Positions 1 to 9,677 of a stretch of 31,386 bases of DNA are shown here, one piece after another. Below the pieces are notes generated by a model. It made no database searches and was not told where the DNA came from. It saw nothing but the letters and a program-made list of their open reading frames with translations. Position 1 is the first letter of the stretch. Each line of letters starts with the position of its first letter. The translations under genes and the position numbers were made by a program. Source of the stretch: Fomitopsis serialis (taxonomy: Eukaryota; Basidiomycota; Agaricomycetes; Polyporales; Fomitopsidaceae); NCBI RefSeq assembly GCF_022376445.1, contig NW_025955398.1, positions 1-31,386 of the forward strand, written 5' to 3'.

Positions 1-1231
1 TGAAGGTGAGTGTATATCCCCTCAATGCTAATGTTATTGGGCTGACGTAACATAGGCTAGTCGTGTCAATCGCAAGCAACCTTTCCAGCACAAGGCAATC
101 TTCCAGCTCATAGCAGTGCAATGGTTCTATGCCGGCCAACGCGACTCGGTGATCAAAGAATCACAAGGAAGGTTCGCAGAGGTACTGGATAACCTTCTGG
201 CACTGGTCTGCAATGTGGTAAGTCCTACAACTCGGATACAAAGCGCATAGTGTATAGAACACTGATATCACTACACAATTACAGATTGAAATGGGATTAG
301 CAGATGTTGCCACGGGATCCCACGCACCCAAGTGAGTGCAGTATGCTATAGACATTTCAGAACTACTGATTGGGGTTTCTGTAGGTGGGTGAACATCATC
401 GGTGTCCTCGGGGAGATGAAGGACAAGGCACCAAAGGCATATGTAGCATTGAAGCAGTTTGTCTGGGCTCAGGTATCGTAAGTGCCAGTAGTCTCCCTGC
501 TCCGCCAGCTGACATCATCAACTCAGCGAACTTATTTGCAAGGAAGAAGAGGCTGGCAAGAGGGCAGCTTCTACATCAGGCATTGGTGATGAGGCTACGG
601 CGGACGACGAGTTTGTAGCGTGGGATGACATTGAGGTCATTGATGTCAACGCTCAGCCATCTGGCGAGGCGTCTTCGTCGGAACGCGAGGTATGTGGTAT
701 GGCTGTAGATTTGAATGGCATTCATGACCAACTATCAGGCATTGTTGACGGCGGAAACAGCGGCACAGTTGACGGTCCCGGCGAACGTGAGTTGCAACAC
801 TATGTATATTTTTTACCCCAGTAATAATGCCATTGCCAGCAAGCGTGACCGGAAAGTGAGCAAGGCAGCACATATACCTCCATTGCGCACAACGACCAAG
901 GTAAGTCCTCAAGGCACCTCCCGTTATCAAACGGACTGATGTCCCACAGACTTACTCTATCGCAATCCTGACGCGTAACATCTGCCACAAGTTCGGTTTG
1001 CTACATGCGTATCTAGTCTCCTATCTCTCGTTGTCGGATACCCTCGTGTCACATGTATTATATACCGTGCGATCATCATCTGTGTACGTGCCAAGAATGC
1101 TATGTGTGATTTGTAATCAAATGTACAATTTGCCAATTGTGCACGAATTGTTGGGAAAGCAATGTAACCCTTACACGTCTTGGCCAAGTCCTGATGCTAC
1201 TATGATATGCCACAAGACGAGTCATGCTTGA
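1..1231 (+). CDS. Unrecognised multi-exon fungal gene, 3' part
   Basis: The gene enters from outside the window. Proposed exons, all in phase across GT...AG introns: 1-5, 56-217, 285-331, 385-472, 543-689, 739-786, 844-900 and 950-1231 (stop TGA at 1229). Introns are 49-70 nt. The 56-472 part reads as a folded, helix-rich domain, starting with the residues NRKQPFQHKAIFQ and including LLALVCNV. The 543-689 exon is acidic and Ser/Ala-rich, a linker or tail. Faint resemblance to DUF6532-type domains of mushroom proteins (H-x-AI followed by hydrophobic helices) is from memory and not firm. The donor at 473 (GTATCG) is weak, and the last exon is of low complexity with no recognisable motif, so the true 3' end may be earlier or the gene may be decaying. 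No function is assigned. Confidence 0.42.
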
Positions 1232-1417
1232 ATGGTCAGACAAGCTGTTTGGGGTCCTCAAGCACATGGGCAATGTAACATATTATAATGCTTAGCCAAG
1301 CTATGGAGGTTTAACCCAAGCAGCATTCCGCCGGGACTTGTCTTGCCAAGCAAACAGGGGTTCCCAAAACAATAATAGTCTTTTATGGCTTGACAAGCAA
1401 AGCCTGTTTTTCCTGAT

Positions 1418-1744
1418 GTTCGTCAGTACGTTCGCCAGCTCGTAGTTGCCCGAGAGGCTCTACACTTCTTCTCCTGCCGTCGCTCGCCTTCCTTGTTACC
1501 ATTCGTTCGACACGTCTGTCGAAACCCTCCTTCCTACCCTCGAGGCTTAGCCCTCGCCTTCGAACAGTCTTCGACATCTTCGAAGCTCTCCCACGTCGTT
1601 CGGAGTCTTGTCCGTCCTCCTCCTTCTTACCTAGACCACTGTACAGTCCCCCGTACATCTCATAGACTCAGAGGCCTCACATACCACTGCTCGACCTCAC
1701 GGTTGGGTTTTTGTGTGGCTTTTGTGTTCTTTTCGGTCGCGTCA
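1418..1744 (+). repeat. 5' LTR of gypsy element, U3 missing
   Basis: Matches the 3' LTR over its inner part (about 16923-17259) up to the terminal GTCGCGTCA. The left edge of similarity is GTTCGTCAG, found again at 16858. The U3 part present in the right LTR (CCAAT and TATA boxes) is absent here, and the 35-bp tandem repeat of the right LTR is collapsed. This copy therefore looks 5'-truncated or rearranged and lacks an evident promoter. Confidence 0.85.
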
Positions 1745-1747
1745 TCT

Positions 1748-1765
1748 TGGAGCCCACCGCGAGGG
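1748..1765 (+). other. Gypsy primer-binding site
   Basis: TGGAGCCCACCGCGAGGG begins 3 nt after the LTR terminal CA. The leading TGG is what is expected for pairing with the CCA 3' end of a tRNA. The tRNA species was not identified. Confidence 0.6.
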
Positions 1766-1773
1766 GGATATAG

Positions 1774-3993
1774 AGCAAGATTCCGCCGCGTCGGAACTTC
1801 GACGTCAACCCTGAAGACTACCGAGACTACGAAAGTCCTCTTCTCGCACTCGCTATCGACAGTTGTCTAGGTCCCGGATCCGCCGCCGCCTTTCGCAGGC
1901 ATAGCAACCCTCTACCAGGACCTTCGACTATCCCCTCTTCGTCCGAACACGTCGAGCTTGTCCCCGATCACGACGATCAGGAACGCTCCGTTCGAGACCA
2001 AGTACCTACTACTCCATCTCATCCCGGACGTGCTCGGAGACTTTCGCTCTCAGACGACCTAGAGTCTCGAGTCTTTGGCTCTCCTCTACCGTCCCTAACA
2101 CCGTCGCCACCTCTCGAAGGAGAGGACCTCAGTTCAGCCACGCCGATCACGACGCGTAGTGGAGCCACCACCTCACGTCTACCTTTACCCACCCGTCGCA
2201 GAGCGTCGTTAGCCCCTCCAGGACCAGAGTCGTCCGAGCCGCGAAGGACTTCGACCAGCGACAACCAAAACCCTTCGAACGATCCACCAAATCCTTCGAA
2301 CCCTCCGAACACCGATACAAACATGTCCGAAGCAGCAGCACAAGCTTCGAAGGCGGCTTCCATGCCTGCCCGCGGTCACTCAACCGCGCTGGTCTTTGAT
2401 GAGTCAGAGCCCTTCGCGTTCAACCGTTTCTTCCAGGACCTCGAGACCCACTTCACGCGATGCGGGATCACCACCAATGCGGACAAGAAGTCATGGGCCG
2501 TTCGGTACCCGCCGATACGGGTCTCGGACCTGTGGATGATGCAGCCGACGTACAAGGATGCTACGAAGACGTACGACGAGTTTAAGACAGCTCTTCGAAC
2601 ACTCTACCCGGGTGCCGACGACCAACACAAGTATTCGACAGACGACCTCGACAAGGTGGTCCAGGAACGTCAGAGGCTTGGCCTGAGCAACGCGCTCGAC
2701 CTCGCCGCTTATTATCGTGATTTTTACATGATCTCCGAGTACCTCATCGCTCAGGGTTCCCTCTCGACGCTCGAACAAGATCGAAGGTTCCAGCAAGGCT
2801 TTCCCCCAGCGCTTTGGGGACCGATCGAACAACGCTTGTTCATGAAGAACCCCGACCACTCGAGACGCAAGCCATGGACCTTCGCGCAGATCTACATCGC
2901 CGCTCAATGGGTCCTAGACGGCCCTACCCCCGCTTCGACGTTTCAACAAGTCATAGTCCAATCTTCGAACGTCCCCTCAGGTCCTTCGAACGTCGCACCA
3001 TCTAATTCGTCCGGCGTTAAAACGAAGACCTCCTACCAGTCTTGCAGACGCTGATCAAGACTCTCGAGGCTCAGCAGTTTAGGAGTCGGTCCCCCGGCCA
3101 CCAGGCGGTAGAGACGGCCCTCACTGCTTCTACTGCGGTCGTTCGGGCTGTCGCATCAACGACTGCGAAATGTTCGAAGACGACGCCAAGAAGGGCTTGT
3201 GCCGGAGGAACCCAGACGGCAAGGTCGTGTCGTTCGACGGTCGATTCATGAGCAGGAGAGAGGGCGAGACCCTCCGCGACGCCATCTATGAGTACGCGCG
3301 CCGCACCGGCAAAGTCGGACTTAACGCGAACACTTCGAACGGTTCGGGCGGTGCCACCCAAGGTTCGACTACCTCCCAGCTACTCTACGAAGCGATCGAG
3401 GCCCCACCGACTGCGACGTACGCCTTAGACATTGGCGAGACCCTCGAACGTATGCGAGACCAGCTGTCACATATCACGGAGGTCTACGCCCAAGAGCAGC
3501 GGAAGAAGCACGTGTTCGACGGCGTCATGATTGACAAGAGGCCGCAGCGTTCCACGGCCCGTCCTGCGAACTTGCCCACCGATAAGTCACGAGCTCCGGA
3601 CTCCCGAGGCTCTTCGAAGGAGCGTACCGTACGCTTCGCTTCGCCGCCTGTGTCGAGTCAGCAAGCAGCACCGATCGAGACCCCAATCACGCGTTCGAAG
3701 AGTGTAGAGCGTGCAGGTCCGCCACCGAGAGCTCCGACGCCACCTGCAGAGTCTAGGCCGAGCGTCCAAGCCTCGGCACCGCCAGCGCAGTCAGTTCCCG
3801 ACAAGGAGAGTCCGATCCATCCCTTCGCAAATGTTCGGGACGCGACCTATGCACCACCGACGACCCGAAACTTCGGAGCAGCGCCTACGAAGTTTAAGAA
3901 CCGGGACGGCTCGTATACGAATCTTGCACCTGTAGTTCAGGCCCAGCTGGCCGAGTCCGTCTTCAAGCGCTCCATGAGCACGCCAACGGTCCC
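1774..3993 (+). pseudogene. Gypsy gag (capsid and nucleocapsid part), frameshifted
   Basis: The first ATG of the capsid-like frame is at 2323, but the same frame is open without any ATG back to 1774, just after a TAG at 1771, and reads like protein (Pro/Ser-rich, with TTRSGA). The capsid-like region runs in this frame to a stop at 3052-3054. The downstream part continues in another frame to 3993, with a zinc knuckle at 3125-3166: C-F-Y-C-G-R-S-G-C-R-I-N-D-C, in which the usual His of CX2CX4HX4C is Cys. A short stretch near 3042-3110 is in the third frame, so there are two indels, one near 3020-3045 and one near 3100-3115. Gag packages element RNA in cytoplasmic particles. The reading frame is then split by the copia insertion at 3994 and resumes at 8951 in the same phase. 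Confidence 0.85.
3989..3993 (+). repeat. Target-site duplication (left) of the copia element
   Basis: GTCCC, repeated directly after the right LTR at 8946-8950. Five bp is the usual size for Ty1/copia integration. Joining the two gypsy halves and removing one copy keeps the gag-pro frame. Confidence 0.92.
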
Positions 3994-4250
3994 TGTTGAA
4001 GTGGGACCGTGACGCGCGCGCTTGTGACGACGCGGACACGTGATGGACGAACGGACTGTAACGGACGCACGTAGACACTAGCTACCTCAGTCGAGTACCA
4101 CGAGGACGCGACTGAGGTAAGCTTTCTCTCTGTTGTATTTCTAGCCAGAAGATGCTGATACTGTAGTATTAGACCTTGTAACTTTAACAGGTACAGTAGC
4201 AATGGAGTCGAGTACCACGAGGACACGACTGAGACCTTGTAACTTTAACA
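3994..4250 (+). repeat. 5' LTR of copia element (257 bp)
   Basis: Begins TGTTGAAGTGGG, ends CTTTAACA. It contains two internally repeated blocks: a 27-bp block at 4090-4116 and 4207-4233 (one mismatch), and GACCTTGTAACTTTAACAGG(T) at 4172-4192 and 4233-4253. The second copy of the latter runs 3 nt past the LTR end into the primer-binding site. A 50-nt segment at 4117-4166 (GTAAGC...GCTGATACTGTAG) has the form of a small fungal intron. Confidence 0.95.
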
Positions 4251-4264
4251 GGTTATGAGCCCCG
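4251..4264 (+). other. Copia primer-binding site, initiator tRNA-Met anticodon-loop type
   Basis: GGTTATGAGCCCCG follows the LTR directly. It is complementary to the anticodon stem-loop of eukaryotic initiator tRNA-Met (GGGCUCAUAACC, CAU anticodon included), not to a tRNA 3' CCA end. This is the arrangement known for Drosophila copia and yeast Ty5, where a 5' half of the initiator tRNA primes minus-strand synthesis. Confidence 0.8.
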
Positions 4265-4395
4265 TCTCGACTTCCTGACCGCTTCCTCGTACAAACCGAC
4301 AACACTTTAAGGGCACAACCACCCGCTTTCGACGTTTCCACGGCAAAACCACCGTTTTCACGCGCATATAGTCAACGAAAACGCATATACCCACG

Positions 4396-7300
4396 ATGTC
4401 GGACGACAAGGACAAAGTCATCATTCTTCCTGAGAACTTTCACCTGAATCGCACAAATTGGGTGCAATGGAAGAGCAAGATCCTTACCATTGTCGAACTC
4501 CAGGGGAAGCTAGGCCATCTGCTCGGAAAGACGACCGCACCTACACCTGATGGCGCCACGCCCACTCCAGCCGAAGTGACCGAGCTTGCCAAATGGAACA
4601 AGAATGACCTGCACGCGAAGGCAACATGCACGCTCAACATGGATCTTTCGATCTGTGGAGTCGAGCCCTTCGGTCTTACGGCGTACGAGTTCTGGACGGC
4701 ACTACTGGCGATAAAGGAGAGGCGAAGCGAGCTGGCGGTTATGAATGCCGAGGAGTATTTGAAGAAGTGCAAGTACGTCCCTGGCTCAGACATCCATGCC
4801 CATTTCGAAGAACTACGCCGTCGTCGCAAGGCGTGCAACGGGATGGCGTCACCCCTCACCGACCATCGATTCGCTATAATCATCTGCCAGTCCATGGGAG
4901 ACGTCTACAACCACATAACTGCAGGACTACTCACGAAGTCGGATCCAGAGGACGTCATCCTGACGATCCTCGCTGTACACGACAACAAGATGCTGCGTAC
5001 GGGGCAGCCGCAGAACCCACTCGGAGTCACGCAGACGGCGGTACCGGGCGAACAGCATACCTCGGCGTTCATGACAGCGGCTAAGGCGCAGCTCATCTGC
5101 GACTGGTGCCTGTGGAAAGGTCACTCGAAGGAGTGTTGCTTCTGCGAGGGAGGAGGTATGGCAGGACAACAACCGGCCAACTGGAAGTCGCAGCCGAGAC
5201 CAAAGAAGGGCTCACCGGCTGACTTAGCTCACCCAATGGCACCGAACGCTGCAGCTACCGCGAACGCCGCGTCGTCTTCATCCACTTCCGCCGTCGCTCC
5301 GAATTACAACGTCTTCATGGCAAGTGCGACGCTGGTGCAGAATACGTCGACCGACGGAATCATCCGAGCGTACCTCGATTCAGGCGCAAGTCACCACTAC
5401 TTCACGGACCGTGCAAGCTTTTCGGAGTACATGCCGCTAACCCCGCACTCTGGGAGCAGTGCCAAACGAGGCGCGGACTTCACCATCATCGGGGTCGGAT
5501 GCGTGCACGCCGAGATGACGATCAACGGGCGGAGGTCTGTGGTCACCTTCCGCAACGCACTCCATGTACCAGACCTCGCTGCGAACCTTATATCCGTATC
5601 CCGGATCGACGGTAGTGGCTGCGACATCGTGATCAAGGCCGGAGAGATGCGTATCGCTGGTCAGGGAGGAGGAGACCCTATCCTCGTTGGCAGGGTGACC
5701 CCCAGCAACCTGTACGAGGTCGTCTTAACCCGAGTCGACGGTCAGTCCATACCGAACATTGCTACTGTCGCGCCAGGAGAGTCGAGTGCCCTGGCATCCT
5801 TGACGAACGCCAGAGCCACCGACGTACACACTTGGCATCGCCACTTCGGACACGCCAGCGAACGGACAGTGTTGGAGATGGCTAAATCCGGTGCAGTGGA
5901 GGGGATGGAGATCGTCGGAGGGATGCCACTCGGGAAGTGCGAGGATTGCATTAAAGGGAAGCACCCTCGTCTCCCCTTCACGTCGTCCAGTATCGAGGAG
6001 GACGTCTGCGAGCGCATCTACATCGACTTAACCGGACGCGCTCGTGAACCATCGCTCGGCGGCGCCCACCACGGCATGACGCTTCATGACGGGAAGTCTT
6101 CGTTCGAAGCACTCAACCTCTTGCGAACCAAAGAGGCAGAGGAGACGCTAGACTCATTCAGCAACTTCAAAACGATGGCCGAGTTGCAGACTGGCAAGAA
6201 AATTCGACGCATACGCACCGATAATGGGCACGAGTTCGACAACTCAATCTGGGCCGCCTTCACTCGGAAACATGGCATCATACACGAGATGACTACGCCG
6301 TACACGCCCCAGCAGGACGGAGTGGCTGAGCGCGGACATCGGACCTTGGGCGATCATGCCAGGTCGATGCTTTTTGACACCGGTTTGCCAGTCGGGCTAT
6401 GGGGAGAAGCTTACAAGACGGCGACTTACGTGAAAAACCTGACAGCGTCAGCGCGTCAGGGAGGCTGTACTCCGTACGAGGCCTGGTTTGGACACGTACC
6501 GAATGTCGCGCACCTGCGAGCGTTCGGATCAGTGGCTTGGGCGAAGGTGCCGGACGAAACCCGCACGAAACTAGATCCCAAGTCAATACGATGCATTCTC
6601 GTCGGATATACGGAGAATGCAAACTATAGACTTTGGGACCCGGCAACGGGACGCATGGTCTGGAGTCGCAATGTCATATTCGAGGAAGGCCCGGGACACC
6701 GAACCTTGATTCAGAGCGCACCTGTTGTTATACAAGCCGAAGCCGCCGAGATCGCCGAGCCAGAAGCTGTAGACGCACCAGACGAGGTACGAGAGGCGGA
6801 GCCAGAGCCGGTCGAGCCAGTAGTCGCGGGGGAGCAGAGACCCACAGTGGAAGACGTACCGATCATGGCGCCTAGGGAGGCAATACCTCCACGTCGATCT
6901 GCGAGGACCACGGCACCGAGTCAGAAGTTCCGTGAATCTCAGGAGTCAGACGAACGCGAGCAGGCAGCACGTAGCAAAGGAGAAGCCTGGGCAGTCGATG
7001 GTGATGAGGAGGCGCCTCGAAACTTGAGCCCGGAAGGCGCATACCTCGCTATGTTCACGGAGGCAACCTCAGTTGGCCAGGACGGCGATGTTCGATGGTA
7101 CCGCGGGGGCAAAACTCCGGAGACCTACAAGGAGGCGTGCCGCCAGCCTGAGATCTGGACTCCTTCGATGGACAGCGAGATCGAAGGACTGACGAAGATC
7201 AAAGCATGGGAGCTCGTACCTCGCACACCGGACATGAATGTTATCGGGAACAAATGGGTCTTCGCACGAAAATTCGCCGGGGAGGATGAAGCTGAAGGCA

Positions 7301-8694
7301 AGTGGAAGCCGAAAGCTAGATTGGTGGCGAAGGGGTTCCAGCAGATACCGGGCGTAGACTACTTCGAGACCCACGCCTCTGTCGTGCGGTTCGAGTCGTT
7401 GCGTCTGGTCTGCGCGACTGCAGTCGTGCGTGATATGGAGATGGCCCAGGACGACGTCGAGAAAGCCTACCTGAACGCATCCCCGGAAGAAGCGATCTAT
7501 ATGGAGCAGCCGGCAGGGTACGTTTCAAAAGAATTCCCGACTCATGTTTGTAGGATGGTTAGAGGGTTATACGGGTGCATGCAGGCGGGGAATGATTGGT
7601 GGAAGAACCTTGACAAAACGTACCAGGAGCTGGGCTTCTCGCGATCGCGGTCGGACGAATGCGTGCGAGCTAGGTTCGACGACGACGGGTTAGCAATCAC
7701 AGCGACGTATACAGACGACATCGGGGAGGCGGGGGACTCGGTGGAGGGCCTGGCGACCTTGCGATCCGAACTCGCTGTGCGGTACCGGCTCAGCGGGGGA
7801 GGTGAGTTTAAGTACATGCTGGGCGTGCTGATCGAGCGGGACCGGGAGAAGAGAACGATGCGCATGACCCAGCGCGCGTACGCAGAGCGAGTGCTTGACC
7901 GTTTCGGGATGAAGGACTCGAACCCGGTTCGGACGCCCCTCGACCCAGGCTGCAAACTTTCCAAAGAAGCCGAGCCGGCGACCGTTGAACAGCAAGCGGA
8001 GATGGAGAAGATCCCATACCGAGAGGCGTTGGGCGCAATCATGTACCTAGCCGTTGCTACAAGGCCCGACCTCTCATACCCAGTCCAGCTGCTTAGTCGA
8101 TTCATGGCGAACCCGGGATATGACCACTGGCGCGCACTCAAGCGCGTCCTGCGATACATCAAAGGAACGCTCGACCATGGAATCACTTACGACGGATACC
8201 ACCCGGCGGGACTCCAGCCGACTGTGTATTCGGACGCGTCTCAGGGCGACTGCCCCGACACTGGCCGGTCGACTCATGGTCACGTCGTGATGATGGCGGG
8301 AGGGCCAGTCTCGTGGAGCTCGCGGCGACAGGAGGTCGTGATGCTGTCGACGACCGAGGCGGAGTACATCGCTGCTGTGCACGCGGGGCAGACGGGCGTA
8401 TGGGTGGCGAACTTCATGGACGAAATCTACGTGCCCGTGGCTCGTCCCGTTGTCATCCGAATGGACAGCAGCGGGGGAGAGAGCTTGGCGACTCGCTCGG
8501 CGAACTTCTCGCGAGTGCGGCACCTGCACATTCGGTACCACTGGTTGCGCGAGGCAATCCGGGGTAAGCAACTTAAGATTGTTCATATTCCAGGCACCGA
8601 GAACCCAGCGGACATTTCCACGAAGGCACTTGCTTTACCTACTCTACTTAGACATTTACAGTACATGCGCGTCGCGGCCCAGGGGGACTGTTGA
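4396..8694 (+). CDS. Ty1/copia Gag-Pol polyprotein (1432 aa)
   Basis: Single open frame from ATG 4396. In order: copia-type Gag N-terminal domain (about residues 1-200); CCHC zinc knuckle C235-X2-C238-X4-H243-X4-C248; aspartic protease D328-S-G-A-S; integrase zinc domain with H481, H486, C515, C518; integrase core D544, D609, E645 (35 residues between D609 and E645); reverse transcriptase with QDDVEKAYLN and Y1105-T-D-D, a YXDD site with Thr; RNase H D1280, E1321, D1357; C-terminal ENPADISTKAL motif typical of copia. The protein is self-processed in cytoplasmic particles, which copy the element RNA and integrate the cDNA. The last Cys codon and the TGA stop (8689-8694) are formed by the first six bases of the 3' LTR. 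No frameshift or stop was seen. Confidence 0.96.
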   Translation: MSDDKDKVIILPENFHLNRTNWVQWKSKILTIVELQGKLGHLLGKTTAPTPDGATPTPAEVTELAKWNKNDLHAKATCTLNMDLSICGVEPFGLTAYEFWTALLAIKERRSELAVMNAEEYLKKCKYVPGSDIHAHFEELRRRRKACNGMASPLTDHRFAIIICQSMGDVYNHITAGLLTKSDPEDVILTILAVHDNKMLRTGQPQNPLGVTQTAVPGEQHTSAFMTAAKAQLICDWCLWKGHSKECCFCEGGGMAGQQPANWKSQPRPKKGSPADLAHPMAPNAAATANAASSSSTSAVAPNYNVFMASATLVQNTSTDGIIRAYLDSGASHHYFTDRASFSEYMPLTPHSGSSAKRGADFTIIGVGCVHAEMTINGRRSVVTFRNALHVPDLAANLISVSRIDGSGCDIVIKAGEMRIAGQGGGDPILVGRVTPSNLYEVVLTRVDGQSIPNIATVAPGESSALASLTNARATDVHTWHRHFGHASERTVLEMAKSGAVEGMEIVGGMPLGKCEDCIKGKHPRLPFTSSSIEEDVCERIYIDLTGRAREPSLGGAHHGMTLHDGKSSFEALNLLRTKEAEETLDSFSNFKTMAELQTGKKIRRIRTDNGHEFDNSIWAAFTRKHGIIHEMTTPYTPQQDGVAERGHRTLGDHARSMLFDTGLPVGLWGEAYKTATYVKNLTASARQGGCTPYEAWFGHVPNVAHLRAFGSVAWAKVPDETRTKLDPKSIRCILVGYTENANYRLWDPATGRMVWSRNVIFEEGPGHRTLIQSAPVVIQAEAAEIAEPEAVDAPDEVREAEPEPVEPVVAGEQRPTVEDVPIMAPREAIPPRRSARTTAPSQKFRESQESDEREQAARSKGEAWAVDGDEEAPRNLSPEGAYLAMFTEATSVGQDGDVRWYRGGKTPETYKEACRQPEIWTPSMDSEIEGLTKIKAWELVPRTPDMNVIGNKWVFARKFAGEDEAEGKWKPKARLVAKGFQQIPGVDYFETHASVVRFESLRLVCATAVVRDMEMAQDDVEKAYLNASPEEAIYMEQPAGYVSKEFPTHVCRMVRGLYGCMQAGNDWWKNLDKTYQELGFSRSRSDECVRARFDDDGLAITATYTDDIGEAGDSVEGLATLRSELAVRYRLSGGGEFKYMLGVLIERDREKRTMRMTQRAYAERVLDRFGMKDSNPVRTPLDPGCKLSKEAEPATVEQQAEMEKIPYREALGAIMYLAVATRPDLSYPVQLLSRFMANPGYDHWRALKRVLRYIKGTLDHGITYDGYHPAGLQPTVYSDASQGDCPDTGRSTHGHVVMMAGGPVSWSSRRQEVVMLSTTEAEYIAAVHAGQTGVWVANFMDEIYVPVARPVVIRMDSSGGESLATRSANFSRVRHLHIRYHWLREAIRGKQLKIVHIPGTENPADISTKALALPTLLRHLQYMRVAAQGDC
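8681..8687 (+). other. Copia 3' polypurine tract
   Basis: AGGGGGA lies one base before the TG that starts the right LTR, the expected plus-strand primer position. It lies inside the coding region, just before the stop. Confidence 0.65.
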
Positions 8695-8945
8695 AGTGGG
8701 ACCGTGACGCGCGCGCTTGTGACGACGCGGACACGTGATGGACGAACGGACTGTAACGGACACACGTAGACACTAGCTACCTCAGTCGAGTACCACGAGG
8801 ACGCGACTGAGGTAAGCTTTCTCTCTGTTGTATTTCTAGCCAGAAGATGCTGATACTGTAGTATTAGACCTTGTAACTTTAACAGGTACAGTAGCAATGG
8901 AGTCGAGTACCACGAGGACGCGACTGAGACCTTGTAACTTTAACA
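8689..8945 (+). repeat. 3' LTR of copia element (257 bp)
   Basis: Same length as the left LTR with two substitutions. It has the same internal duplications and the same intron-like segment. It is followed by the right GTCCC target duplication (8946-8950). Confidence 0.96.
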
Positions 8946-8950
8946 GTCCC

Positions 8951-9677
8951 GCTGACCATCGAGGAGTTGCTGAGCATCTCGCCCGAGCTTCGGAACCGCT
9001 ATCGCGAAGCTGTGACGCCCCGAAGAGTGACGCACGACTCGAACCCGACCTCGACGAACATGGCTGCGTTCGAAGAACTTCCAACACACGACCCTGCGTT
9101 AGTAGACTGCCACGACAACGAGCTCGACCCGGACACTACCATCATCCCAGACTTGTACGAGACGTACCTGAGGGTGTTGCCTCGAGGCGCGATACCTAGC
9201 GAACTCACTGTCGCGGCTGAGTCCCATTCGCTTCGAACGATCGACCTCACGATCGATCGGAAGGAGAAGGTAGCCTGCATTCTCGATCCCGGTTCTCAGG
9301 TCATCTGCATGTCGGAAGCACTGTGCTATCATCTCGGTTTATCGTTCGACCCGACCATCGTACTCAGCATGCAATCCGCGAACGGTGGAGTCGACCGCTC
9401 GCTCGGCCTTGTTCGAAACGTACCATGTCAAGTCGGCCCGATCACCTTGTATCTCCAGATCCACGTCATCAAGCGCGCGTCGTACGACGTACTTCTAGGC
9501 CGACCATTCGACGTCATCACTGAGAGCCTGGTGAAGAACTTCGCCGACGAGAATCAAACCATCACCCTGTTGTGCCCGAACACGTCCGAACAGATCACGG
9601 TACCTACGATGCCTCGAGGACGTCCGAAGTTCCAAGAGGTTTTTCAGAAGAGGCAGTCGGGACTTTTGAACACGTAG
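8951..9677 (+). pseudogene. Gypsy gag-pro, 3' half: retropepsin-like protease
   Basis: Continues the gag frame in the correct phase after the copia insertion. The protease is seen at about 9200-9540: ...ILDPGSQVICMSE, with D-P-G-S at the active site where most retropepsins have D-S/T-G, and the later hydrophobic RASYDVLLGRPFD flap-end motif. DPG variants are, as I recall, common in mushroom gypsy elements, so this need not mean loss of activity. The frame ends at 9677. The protein-like sequence continues in a different frame from about 9640, which indicates an indel there. Confidence 0.85.

Larger units (their letters stand above)
3994..8945 (+). mobile_element. Ty1/copia LTR retrotransposon, complete and apparently intact
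   Basis: 4952 bp bounded by two 257-bp LTRs starting TGTTGAAG and ending TTTAACA, flanked by GTCCC duplications. The LTRs differ at only two positions (a G/A in the first third and a G/A in the last third), about 99.2% identity, indicating recent insertion. Between them lie a primer-binding site, a 145-nt leader, one uninterrupted gag-protease-integrase-RT-RNase H reading frame (the copia order, with integrase before RT) and a purine tract next to the right LTR. All catalytic residues that can be recognised are present, so this copy is a good candidate for an autonomous element. It interrupts the gag-pro frame of the older gypsy element. Confidence 0.96.

Noticed and set aside
4440..8586. Reverse-strand open frames opposite the copia polyprotein
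   Set aside because: No introns, no motif, and fully explained as shadows of a strongly coding GC-rich forward frame.
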